Of a DNA stretch of 64,000 bases, positions 34,251 to 44,788 are shown piece after piece. The stretch lies in assembly GCA_914767715.1 (NCBI GenBank), contig OU612069.1:28085387-28149386 (forward strand). Direction: 5' to 3'. The notes beneath the pieces were generated by a model, which saw only the letters and a list, made by a program, of their open reading frames with translations, did no database searches and was not told the DNA's origin. The position numbers and the translations under genes were made by a program. Each line of letters opens with the position of its first letter. The stretch's first letter is position 1. The DNA comes from Membranipora membranacea (lineage: Eukaryota; Bryozoa; Gymnolaemata; Cheilostomatida; Membraniporidae).

Positions 34251-37200
34251 ATAATGACAGGCGAGGCTGAGTCGGTGCTAACAGAGTCTCATGGCAGATC
34301 TGACGACATGGCAGCTAATCACCATCAGCTAAACGAAGAGGAGCTGAGAGAACTAGTCAGCAATAAGGGGACAGTTAGAGGGATAAAAAACAGAGTACGA
34401 TCATCACTAGCTACTATAGAGAGGGATGAAAAATCTGTGAGTCTTACCGGACCCTCTGATTAATGATCAATGTGCTGTGTGCTATGACTTGCATTATTTG
34501 GCTTCCAACTCAGAATGCATCACTGTTATATTAATTCCACAATCATATGACTCGGCAGCAGGAAACAGCTTCTGTATACAAAGTAAATACTTTTCAAACT
34601 GGAGGTACCTTTGCTTTGCAGTCTTTTCTCGGTATTGACCATTGCCCATTGACCGTCTTAAACTTTTGGAACTTTGTGATCAACCTGTAGGAAAAGATAT
34701 TCCCAAATATACCTGAGGCCACAAGATTGTGCTGTTGGCCGCATACAAAATAGTTCAGTTGATTTTGTTCATATTTTATTTGAGTTGCATTATGGGATAT
34801 AGGGCTAATTGCGTTTCGATATCTTCTTGGTTAAAAAACATGTTGGTTCCATCAGTCACCACATCTCGAAGAATGGATGGTGAGATAGAGGTCGCAATGT
34901 CTGATCCAACTTGCCCTCAGTGGGCAGCTTGAAGCGCCCCTGGGCATCCAAAATTCCCTAGTAGTCAGTGGACTGCAGTGGGCTTCGAACCCACAACCTT
35001 CATCTCCTCATATCTTACATAAGTCAAGTCAATATTGATACAGATAGATGAAAAAACTCCATCACAAGATGCAATTCTAGCTTTAAATAGTCTTCCTAGG
35101 GCTACCAGGCTACCCTTTTTTACAGTCTTGTTATCTCCGACATTCGGATTGGCCTTTCATCACATTTTAGATCAATCTGCATTTTCGGCCCTTGATGCTT
35201 CATTCCATCAGAAGACACTTCATATCAAAATAGATAATGTACAGTTTGATGTGGAGAAGACACAAGGATAAAACAATTAATTTTACATTATTCGTTTTTT
35301 ATATGAAATGTCTTTTGATGGAATGAAGGTTCACTCAAACGGCCGATAATGTGATGAAAGGGCACTCAAAATGTTGCAAACAGGGAAATTTCAATAAAAG
35401 AGGAATCTAGCGCCTAACAACTGGTGTACAGTTTTCGTTATAATTTAGTTTCCAACCTTCTCTATTACAGAGACACTTCCAATCTGCAGAGGCCAACAAA
35501 ATAGTGCTCTACGCCACCAGTGTATCCATTATCCGCACTACGTTTGAGCAGTGTCGTATTGTGATGAAGATTCTACAGAATCACAGATTACGTTACGAGT
35601 TACGTGACGTCAGCATAGACAGGCAGCATCACAAGGAGCTGAATGAAAGGCTGAGTCAGGAGGAGGCAGCAGTACCTCAGGTGTTCGCTGGGGGTGTCTG
35701 GTTAGGGGTGAGTAGCTGGGGGTGTCTGGTTAGGGATGGGTAGCTGGGGGTGTCTGGTTAGGGGTGAGTCCCTAGGGGATATCTGATTAGGAGTGAGTCG
35801 CTAGGGGTGTCTGGTTAGGGGTGAGTCACTAGGGGTGTCTGGTTAGGGGTGTGTAGCTGGGGGTGTCTATTTAGGGATTATTAGCTGGGGGTGTCTAGTT
35901 AGGGGTGAGTTGCTGGGGGTGCCTGGTGAGGGGTGAGTTCATAGGGGTGTCTGGTTAGGGGTTAGTCACTGGGAGTGTTTGGTGAGTGGTGAGTAGGGAC
36001 GATGATGTTCCACAGAGGCAAAATTTGGCTTGTGAAGGTGAACACATCCAATATCAATGGATGTCTTCTAAAATCACATTGGTGCACAATATTTGATACC
36101 CACCGCACAGTTTGGCCTGACATTAGGTTTGAAAAAATTTCCGATTCAAGATTCACTCTCCTCAAGCCGATAGCTTGACATTATAAGTGTAGTAGCAACT
36201 CTAAATACAGGCAAATTGCTTTGGTCTAGGACTGATGAAAAAACAATAGACTGTCATCAGGGAGCAGAGACCATTAGGAATCTTCTATTCGTGACCCTTA
36301 AAGATATCACCGGTCTATCACGTATAATTTTGTGTTTATTGTAGGATATGGAAAGAATCCGAGAATTGAATGAAAAAGGAGAATTAGCTGCTTTACTGAA
36401 TGATTTCCCGGTGGGTGTTTCTTATGTCAGCAATCAAAGCTTACCATTCAGCGATGATCTCTAAAGGTCGTTTGTTCTGAGCTCGCAGCAGAGTGGGAGT
36501 CTTGGTTGGTTGTATTTGATGCTTAATCATTCATTTATTTAATGATTAATTAACTAATTGTCTAAGTAAAAATTTTACCCTGCTACGTTGAGAGGACAAC
36601 TTTACAATGATATTTCAATCTAACTTAGCCTGAGATCCAAGATTGATGATGACTACTGTCACGAGAGGGAAAGTTTTGCATTATATATTTATCAAAAAAT
36701 TTAACTATGGTAAAAAGTATAAGCATGGACATTATACAATGATCCACATATGGGCATTGCACATGGGAGTTCATAAATGCCAATTCATGCCAATCAAGTT
36801 TTTAAAAATAGTAAAGTTTTTGAATATTAATTTGTCAACAAGCAATTATTCATCCGTAGCAGGGAAATTATTATCACAACAATGCAATAATGTTACACTA
36901 CAACCGCTAACTCAGGTTAACTTTGTCTCTTTTACTAATCTTCTAATGGTCTCTTTGCTTCAAACAATGGCAGGTATGATTGACATCACATAATGCATGG
37001 TTCATCAGCTAGAGAAGCACCACCATGGTAATAATATTAATAAGGAATATTCTTAAACATTTGAGTTTTTGTATGCTGTTCCTTCTCATAAAATTTTAAC
37101 ACCTTCGTTATTTCTGATTGCAGAAAATAGGTAAAGTATCATTTCATTGTGAGGCCTGCGGAGGATTCCGATACATACCCTGCTCCATCTGTAAAGGAAC

Positions 37201-37309
37201 TAAGAAATCTCCTAAAGTCCATCCGGTACTAGTGCAGCAGTTACGCTGTATGAAATGTGACAAACAGGGTCTGGTGCGCTGCCTCCAGTGTGCCGAGCAG
37301 CAGGAATGA
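34251..37309 (+). CDS. GRXCR1-like glutaredoxin domain and cysteine-rich protein, 4 exons
   Basis: Coding exons: 34254-34436, 35471-35707, 36345-36410, 37124-37309, all phase 0, about 223 residues with no stop. The N-terminus leads to LRELVSNKGTVRGIKNRVRS, a conserved motif just before the glutaredoxin domain in this family. Exon 2 begins the thioredoxin fold (KIVLYATSVSIIRTTFEQC, then VPQVFAGGVWLG with the cis-Pro loop); the usual CxxC active site is absent, as in GRXCR proteins. Exon 3 (DMERIRELNEKGELAALLND) completes the fold. Exon 4 gives four CxxC pairs (CEACGGF, CSICKG, CMKCDK, CLQCAEQQE), a DnaJ-like zinc-binding tail. In vertebrates GRXCR1 acts in actin-based stereocilia of hair cells. 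Start: ATG three bases after an AG acceptor; the upstream TTG-CAT frame is not an initiator. A donor at 33,531 may end a 5' untranslated exon. Confidence 0.92.
34962..35010 (-). mobile_element. tRNA-derived SINE relic
   Basis: GGTTCGAAGCCC on the minus strand is a pol III B-box-like sequence, with the same neighbour (CTGCAGTCCACTGACTAC) as the relic near 27,140. It lies in intron 1 of the GRXCR1-like gene. Confidence 0.45.
35151..35368. mobile_element. Foldback element in GRXCR1-like intron 1
   Basis: The arm at about 35,151-35,226 (GGCCTTTCATCACATT ... CTTCATTCCATCAGAAGACA) is the imperfect reverse complement of about 35,304-35,368 (TGTCTTTTGATGGAATGAAG ... AATGTGATGAAAGGGC). No coding capacity. 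It ends about 100 bp before exon 2. Confidence 0.65.
35692..36000. repeat. 28-bp minisatellite made from a splice donor, about 11 units
   Basis: The repeat unit GGGTGTCTGGTTAGGGGTGAGT plus a 6-base linker begins in the last codons of exon 2 of the GRXCR1-like gene and includes its 5' splice site (GGG|GTGAGT). Degenerate copies run to about 36,000. At least five copies keep GGGGTGAGT intact. The period of 28 is not a multiple of three. Confidence 0.93.
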
Positions 37310-38336
37310 TTCAATGATAGCTCAAATAGTGATAAATGATTAATAGGCCTGTGCTGTGATAACCTCACTACATTCCAAGAGATGATAACAGCTTAACATA
37401 CTGTGAAGAGTATAAACGAGCTGTGGTACCTGCTCATACTTTGAGCAGCAAAACAAAACATTTTCTTGCCAGTATATGGTTCATACCTATTATTTCTATT
37501 ACTTTACTCGGTTCCAGACCGAGTCTGTGGCTCGGTCATGGACACACTTGACAGTTTGACTCTGTTATCAATAGACTCCGTCAACATTGTCTCTCTGGGA
37601 TTTCCAAATTGTTTTATCAAACATTGAATCTGATATTTTCATTAACTGCTGGTTGCAATCCTTCCTGACAAGACAGTTTACATGATCTGTTTATATAAAG
37701 GTAACAAAATGGCATGTATTCAATAAAGCTAAACAAACTGTGGCTTTGCCTTCATAGTGACTTTCCTCTGTCATTTATTTAATTGAAATCAAAGTTCTTT
37801 TTAAGTGTAATGACAGCCTTGAAGGATTACATTCTAATTGACTCTGACCTGTTACTTTGTCCTGGCATTTTGAATTAGACAGTTTCTTTTGTGGTTTGGA
37901 GAGTCAAGGCGGTGAGATGACGACATATTATGTGTATGTAGTTTCTTGACTCCAAGCATTCAAACAATCCCAACTGCGATATTTTGAAAATCAACTGATA
38001 GGTAAACATAAGACCAGCCAAGTTCATCATCATTCAATTTCTTGTGTAAGGCATAAGAACCTAACATATTGGAAGGTTTTGAACAAGAGAGAGGATGAAT
38101 CTATTTGTCTGAGTTTGTCTTCAAGTGAACTGAAATCCACAAGTCCTCACACAACAAATGATGTGGTTGACAATGAAAACGTGATACATCATCTTCTGCC
38201 TCTTGTTCAGGTTCTGTAACCTCACATGGACAGTTGCTTCACTTCAGCCTGAGTCTTCTAACATGGCCAGCTGTTGATACTCATCCTAGTTTGTTTATTT
38301 TTTTGGAAAACTTGAATACTTGAAGGGCATTTTGGC
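37310..38336. other. Intergenic region
   Basis: 3' flank of the GRXCR1-like gene with AATAAA-type signals (for example near 37,721). No further gene or repeat was recognised. Confidence 0.4.
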
Positions 38337-40591
38337 CGGTAGGTACGAAAAACCGAACCACGAACTCACGAACTACGAACCCTCAAAAAACCGAACTCAG
38401 GATTATCCTCTCCTGCTTAAATCAATTTGCTCAAAGTTTAATAATTGTCAGTGGCCAATGAAATGTCATGTTTTTGATAAGTGACCAATAATATAACCGA
38501 TATCAAACTTTGACTTTTAGTAGAGCTCATTGCATCCTAACTAGGTGCACAAGCTCAAGGTCACTTGATGAAAAATTATGAAGCGCAAGATGGCACAGTT
38601 TTGTACACACCAAGTAGATGTCAAATTAGTCATGATGAATCAAAATGAACTTTTGCATTGGAGAGAGGAATGGTTTGACTATATATTCCTGCAAGTTTGA
38701 AAATGATGGAAGTATGCGGAGCTACTACAGAAGGCTGTAATGGAGGACACACCTCACTTATTTATATTAGAAATGGTCACAGTTTAGTAAATTGGAGCCC
38801 CTTTGACTCGTCACAGGAGGAGCAGAAGGCTGCCTCCTGAATCATCACATCTCGACAGAGTTAACAAGTATGTACTATGGGTGTTGGCCTATCTTGAAAC
38901 ATTGTTTTGAAAGTTCATGGCTGTTCTTTGGTTTCAAACAAAGCATGAGGGGGAAAGTAGGACCTCTAATATACATTACAATTCTTCTACAAAAAATTGA
39001 GCTTTTTTACTACATAACTATAACTGTAAGGTCTTACATACACACAGCATTTCGTTCTACTCTAAGAGATATCAGATCAGTGTTGCCTCTCTGAAATTTA
39101 CATTAGCTTGATCAGGCTTGATCATCTATGAAATGATTCTATGAAAGTGGTTAGGCAAATACTTTATTAACTGCTTATTGCAGTAACTAACATAAGAAAT
39201 CCTGTGTTTGTAGATATCCATGTGGGCCCTTACTCATTACAGCTTAAGCTATTGATTTCTCTGACTCGTACCACAGAATACAAAAAAAATGCCTGTTTTT
39301 CTTATTTTGGTCCGATGGTCAGACTAACATGCTGTACTATAGCTGTGTAACGAAGTCAGGTTCAAGCTCTGGTGGCCCGGACTAAACTGATAATGATAAT
39401 ATCCTAGTCTTCTGCAACGGCTTGGTGTAAAACAACTACATTGTAATTAAGCTGCAAGTTGGGTTAGGTATGTACCAAAATTGATTGGTGTATTATTCAT
39501 TTTATCCCAGCCGAGCATGATTGATAGATGTAATGTGGTGTGAGCTTCACCAGTCACCATCTAGCCATAAAAAAAGCAAATAATAATAACCGGCAATGAC
39601 GAAACGGGGAGCTTGCCTCATGCTGCCCTAAAGCTATGAGTAGAGCGCAGTGAGCAAAAAAGTGAGTTATAAATTTTAACTGATAATAACATGCCATATA
39701 ATATCAAACACTTCTCTTTGAATTTGAATGTGATATTTTCTGTTGTTTTTATTTACGCAGTACCAGAAGACACAGCACAATCCTCGTGATAGCTGGTATA
39801 CAACAGTTATGGCTTGATAGTTAGCTTACTGTCATTAACAACATACATTGCCACTGGATAGGAACTGCTTTATGTCCCCAATGGTCTACCATCACATGTG
39901 TATTCACAGCCATGAATGCTCACACTTCAGTATTAATCCACCTGAGCCATTACTATTCTCTCAGGCCCTTTGTCTGCCTCTCATTTTGCAGCTATTTCAG
40001 GCACCATAATATACAAATAAGTTCATTGAATACACGTGTAAACACCATCAACAGTCTCTTATCTGAACCATTACCTTTGTTTGAATGCGCATATAATATT
40101 TTATCTGCTTGGATCACCTTATCACTCAAACAGTGCAATGATCACATAAACAGAGTATTTGCTAGCATCATTTAGTAAGTAAAAGGATCACTGCGTGCAT
40201 AATCACTCAATTTTCCAGGATCAGTCGCACCACCATGGTAATAATCACTAAGTTTGAACTTGGTGCATCCCAGCTCTCCGGAACCTCTGTCTCAATCTGG
40301 AAATCGTTCAAGCCATGATCTAGCCTGGCGTCTTTTCTAGAACAAACTCCCTGCTCCCCTCCCTATTCCCTTCCCACTCTCCCTGCTCCTATGTCCCAAA
40401 CTCTCTGCTGGGATTGGAGTTGTCCTCTACCATTTGCCAAAGTGCAAGAGAGTATAACTGTTCATCAAAGTTTTGACATTTTGTTACGAAGATCATCATT
40501 GGACAAAATTATGTTATCAGACACATTGAAGGTTCGGTTTTTCAAAGGTTTGTAGTTCGTGAGTTCGTGGTTCGGTTTTTCGTACCTACCG
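38337..40591. mobile_element. Non-autonomous DNA transposon, 2,255 bp, long TIRs and 9-bp target duplication
   Basis: The left end begins CGGTAGGTACGAAAAACCGA and continues through ACCACGAACTCACGAACTAC. The right end is its reverse complement over about 60 bp with few mismatches, ending TTCGTACCTACCG. CATTTTGGC flanks both sides exactly (38,328-38,336 and 40,592-40,600); one could also read an 11-bp GCATTTTGGCC if the TIR starts two bases in. A 9-bp duplication with long TIRs points to Mutator-like elements. The interior has no substantial coding sequence, so it would need a transposase in trans. Confidence 0.92.
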
Positions 40592-41099
40592 CATTTTGGC
40601 CTAGGTATAACCTGAAAACTGTGAAACACAAACCGTTGGTTATTGAGTGGCAGTTAGTTTAAGCGCTAAAATGTTGGTGAGATGCTGGTAGAGGCATTCT
40701 TTGATAATGAAATGCTACTACCAGCTATCCCGACACTGTTTAAGCGATTAAACTAGTTGACAGTACATCACATGTTATCAGTTCATCAGTTTCTGGTAGG
40801 AAATAAAAATTTACTTGCGACTGATGGTAGTAGTGATTAGAATAAGTACCAATACAAAATGGACCTCATTGAGTTTTATCGATTATATAATATTACGAAT
40901 TTTCAGTTATAATATACTCTATACTTCGTTGTTCAAGAAATTTTCTTTGGTTGCTGAAGGGATAAAACCTTGTCTGCTTGATGTTGGTCACAGCCTATTG
41001 CAAGCTAATCAATAAAGTTTCAGAAGGAAATTTAGCTATTTTTGCTACTGGATCAAATTTTAGTTGATAATGACGTGCCCTTTATTCCTTATCATTTAT

Positions 41100-42360
41100 T
41101 ATTATTGTATGGTGGGAGTCAACAACCAAAACCAACAATATTACTGAAATATCCAAAATAAATAGATCAGCCCTAATGTCTGCAACAGGAGCCTTTAGAA
41201 CTACCCCCACCTTAGCTTTAGAGTTCATCCTAAACATCCCTCCCCTTGGGATAAAGGTCCGGCAGTTTGCCATTAACAGCTGGTACAGACCGATCAGAAC
41301 AGGCAAAACACCCTAACCAAATCTGGGCCACCATAAAATCCACACACTAATGTTGGAATCAGCCAGTACATCCACTCATCCATCCAAATTCACAAGTAAA
41401 CAACTTATCTTCCCAAGTGTTAAAGTCAGTTTTTTATACCCAGCAAAAGAGCAGTGGCTTGAGGAAAAAGTTAACACTAACGAATATGATATATGCTCCT
41501 AGACTGATGGGTCATCCAATGAACTGGGGGTTGGAGCGGGCGTATATTCACCAAGGTTAAGGATGAAGATGCTGATCTCCAAAATGCAAACCAAAATGTT
41601 TCTATTTCACTATCTGTTACATCAACTGTTTTTCAATCTGAAATGCTTGCAATAGCCACTGCTGCTGCTAGTCTCTTGCAACATGATTGTAAAATGCTTG
41701 CTATTATATCTGATAGCAGATCAGCGCGACAATCCCTTCAAAATCCGGCAATAAGAACTAAGGCCAATCTAGACGGTATGAAAAGTATAAACCAACTGGC
41801 CCAAACTAACCATCTAGACCTCTTACGTGTGCCTGGTCACACAGGTATCCAGGGTAATGAGCGGGCGGATGAGCTCGCTTACATTGGTGCGGCACTTGAC
41901 ACCCTGGGTCCTGACCCTGCTCCTCCAAATCCTTTAAGCTACATAAAAGCTCAAACAAAGCAATGGATGCAGGAACAGGTGCATTCAAAGTGGCTCTAAA
42001 CCCAAAAAATGTAAAGGCACTAAAGAATTTTTGCTCACCCTGAATATGAAGGGCCTTTCAAAATTACCAAATCTACGCAAACCACTCATCTCACACACAA
42101 TCACAGGCCATGGACAGCTCAGGTATCACCTGACTAAATTGAGATTAGCCGACAAGCCCTCATGTCCTGGTTGTGGTGCGAACCGGGATGACCATATTCA
42201 CTATCTTTACCATTGTCCCAAATACAATAGCATTAAAAAATTTCCAAAAACCACTCACACTCTGGATAAACCATCTGTCATCCAGGAAACCAAAATGTGC
42301 ATCAAGGTTCCAGACCTAGTTGACTTCATTCGTCCGTCATGCAAGTTTGATAACCACTAG
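41100..42360 (+). mobile_element. Jockey-type non-LTR retrotransposon relic (RT tail and RNase H)
   Basis: Broken coding sequence in order: ATGAFRTTPTLALEFILNIP (end of the RT region), CS*TDGSSNELGVGAGVYS with the RNase H first Asp, FQSEMLAIATAAASLL with the catalytic Glu, LAIISDSRSARQSL with the second Asp, VPGHTGIQGNERADELAYIG with the His and last Asp motif, then LISHTITGHGQLRYHLTKLR and the terminal zinc knuckle CPGCGANRDDHIHYLYHC. This is the layout of insect and invertebrate Jockey-clade ORF2 C-termini. Frameshifts and stops (for example TAG at about 41,500) show it is dead. The 5' part of the element is absent. Confidence 0.85.
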
Positions 42361-42422
42361 ATGCAAGAGCAAGCTTGCTTTCCGGGGCCTTGGAGTACTA
42401 TGAGTACCAGTACCTGTACTCT

Positions 42423-42447
42423 GATAATACAATCATGTTGTATTATC
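42423..42447. repeat. Perfect 10-bp-stem hairpin after the Jockey relic
   Basis: GATAATACAA-TCATG-TTGTATTATC, a perfect stem with a 5-base loop, about 60 bp after the zinc-knuckle coding end. It may belong to the element's 3' untranslated region. Confidence 0.8.
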
Positions 42448-42449
42448 CC

Positions 42450-43213
42450 CCATTGAAGACAATACAAGACATGCCGTGTAGGCATGAATTTATAACACCG
42501 TTGAAGGCTAGTTATATGATAGCGTTCCTCAAGTCGGCCTATTGGCCATGGTCAAAGTGTCACGGCCAGTGGGCAATTAGTAGCAGTTTCAGTTTTGGCA
42601 GCTTGCTGCACACCCAGTTCAGGTATCTAATGGCCTCACATCTATGATGCATTCTAGTTATCTAGGATGTATCACATTCTTAATATGAGTATTTAGGGCA
42701 CCTCGCATCCCTCTTGGGGGGCAGCCCAATCCAATGTTTCATACTAAATGGAATTCCTCAGCAGGCTTTTCAAGACCAATTCCGCCTTCATCTGAAGTCA
42801 CTTGAGGGATGTGCCAAAATAAACTTCTAGTGTGGACTTAGTTCACTGTAGCCTTACCTGGACTGTGCACAGCATTACACTTGTCATAATTCTTTTTTCT
42901 CTCTCTAGATAAGGAGCTATGCTCTCACTGAGTATTGGGAGATAACAAAAGACATACCTTGAAATATTATTCTTGTGCAACATATATTTTTAAGGCTTTA
43001 GAGATGAAATGAGTTGTTACATGAGGCGGCAAGAATATAATCCGTAGGTTTGAAATGCTTCCTGACCATGCAGTAATTATCCCTTCTTAAATAAGTAAGA
43101 GATACATATAATTCAATGATAATTTTAAAGATCATAAATCTCAATGTCAGTGATCTAATCATTAAAAGCATGGAAAACTAATCTGCTACCTAATCAGAGA
43201 TAAAATATTCATC
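42450..43213. other. Gene-free stretch
   Basis: No recognised gene, repeat or regulatory feature between the Jockey relic and the MITE. Confidence 0.4.
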
Positions 43214-43215
43214 TA

Positions 43216-43695
43216 GTCCGGTGGCAGCCCCCTCCTATCTTATTGTTTCAAAACATCCAAAATCTGAAGGAGCGTGTCATAATTAGTGGATCTACAATTT
43301 TACAGCGGTCTGCTATCATAAATAGCCGAGATGCAGCTAACACTGATTGCATTACCCCCTTATATCACCTGTATATAACTATCGTTAAAGCAAAAGAACT
43401 TTTTCAATTATGTTGCTGCCTAAACAACTGGATTCAAATGTTTGAATTGATCTGATTTTCTCATGGGGACCGCGTATTGAGACAATATCATTAATTTTTG
43501 ATCACTTCCCCTTTTGCTGGCAGCGTTTTGGCAATAAGCCGCCTATTGTGCTATTGTGCAACAAAGTGTAAGGTACAATATTACCATTGCGATCAGCATA
43601 GAAAACCCTACCAGAAACAACTGAAAAAAACCTTCCATCCGAATCGTAAATGAAGTTGCATTTCTAGCCACATTTTGCATAGGCTGCCACCGGAC
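43216..43695. mobile_element. 480-bp MITE with 14-bp TIRs and TA target duplication
   Basis: GTCCGGTGGCAGCC at 43,216-43,229 is repeated in exact inverted orientation at 43,682-43,695, and TA flanks both ends. The TA duplication and short TIR fit a Tc1/mariner-superfamily-mobilised non-autonomous element. No transposase is encoded. Confidence 0.85.
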
Positions 43696-43699
43696 TAAT

Positions 43700-44525
43700 C
43701 AGTTATCTATTCACCGCCAGTACAAACTACTTTAGGATCACTGAATCAAAGATTCCAGAGGTGTGGGCTGGTTGAAATGGGTAGGGTTTGATTACGGAAT
43801 GCAGTAATTATTTGTCTCTTCAGTATACATTTGAATTTTGATTTTTTTTTAATTTTCAGTTTTTTTTTATACTAAAAACAATTCATCCTCACTCCTCAGA
43901 ACTTGAACAAACAATAGGCAGTCTGTTTGTCCTAAGGCTGGTTGTAATGAATTACACATGCTTGAAAGTTTTTTCTACCGTACCAATCAACAATGGATCA
44001 ACAATTTATGGGCTAAGTTTGGCTCGGGAGGAGTTTGGCTCGGGCTGAGTTTGGCTCGGGACGAGTTTTCGCGCTTCCATGCTGACAGATGACTCAATTC
44101 CGGCTCACTGCCTCCTCACAACATGTGAAATAATAGATCTGAATATGGAGGCAATCTCTAGAGCAATTTTACACTGTTTACCTCAAGATGTCATATTTTT
44201 GAAACTTTGCCATGCTTATGCCAAACTACATAAATGATACACTGATTGTAAAAATTTAATCACCTTGAACTAGCCTGAAAAATTGGCATTGAAAACACTT
44301 TTGGCAATCTTTTATACTTATCGTATAGGTTAATGTTGGTTTAAACTCATTACGATTTCCTCAAATGCAATAACTGTTATTAAGGTACTGGTACAGTTGG
44401 TTACTCTTAGTTCTGTAATGGGGCATGGATATATTCCCGATAAGTTCAGGTAAAATAACTGATATGAAAATAGCTGAGCACCGATAACGCATCCTGGCTT
44501 GTCATTCATTAGCTGAAGGTCATCA
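43700..44525. other. Gene-free 5' flank of the 7TM receptor
   Basis: Contains a short tandem motif (GAGTTTGGCTCGGG, about three copies, 44,028-44,065). No exon recognised. Confidence 0.4.
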
Positions 44526-44640
44526 ATGGCGGATAACAACACCTCTCGGGTCAATGTAGAGGAAAGGAATAGTTCTCTCACTACGGGATGTGCTTTCAAC
44601 GACCATGAGAAATGTGAGAGTACACTGTCAAGCTTGCAAA
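44526..44640 (+). CDS. Candidate N-terminal exon of the 7TM receptor
   Basis: ATG at 44,526 opens MADNNTSRVNVEERNSSLTT, then GCAFNDHEKCESTLSSLQ before A|GTAGAG. Two N-glycosylation sequons and two cysteines suit a short extracellular N-terminus. However, the donor is phase 1 while the next exon at 44,789 reads in phase 0. An 8-base microexon (44,686-44,693, CTTGCGGA before GTACGG) would reconcile the phases but is speculative. Confidence 0.4.
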
Positions 44641-44788
44641 GTAGAGTCAGATCATAACCAACGCACTTATGTACCATCTTACAGCTTGCGGAGTACGGAC
44701 TCTACTGACAAAACTCTACTGATCTGAAATGGAAAAAGTGCAAGTCAAACACTTAAAAACAACAGAATTGTTTTTTGTTTATGTACAG

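Noticed and set aside
35692-36000. Telomere-like TTAGGG units
   Set aside because: TTAGGG occurs only once per 28-bp unit as part of the splice-donor repeat; it is not a telomeric array.
44330-44677. 115-codon minus-strand frame
   Set aside because: Antisense to the better candidate N-terminal receptor exon; no domain or splice context.
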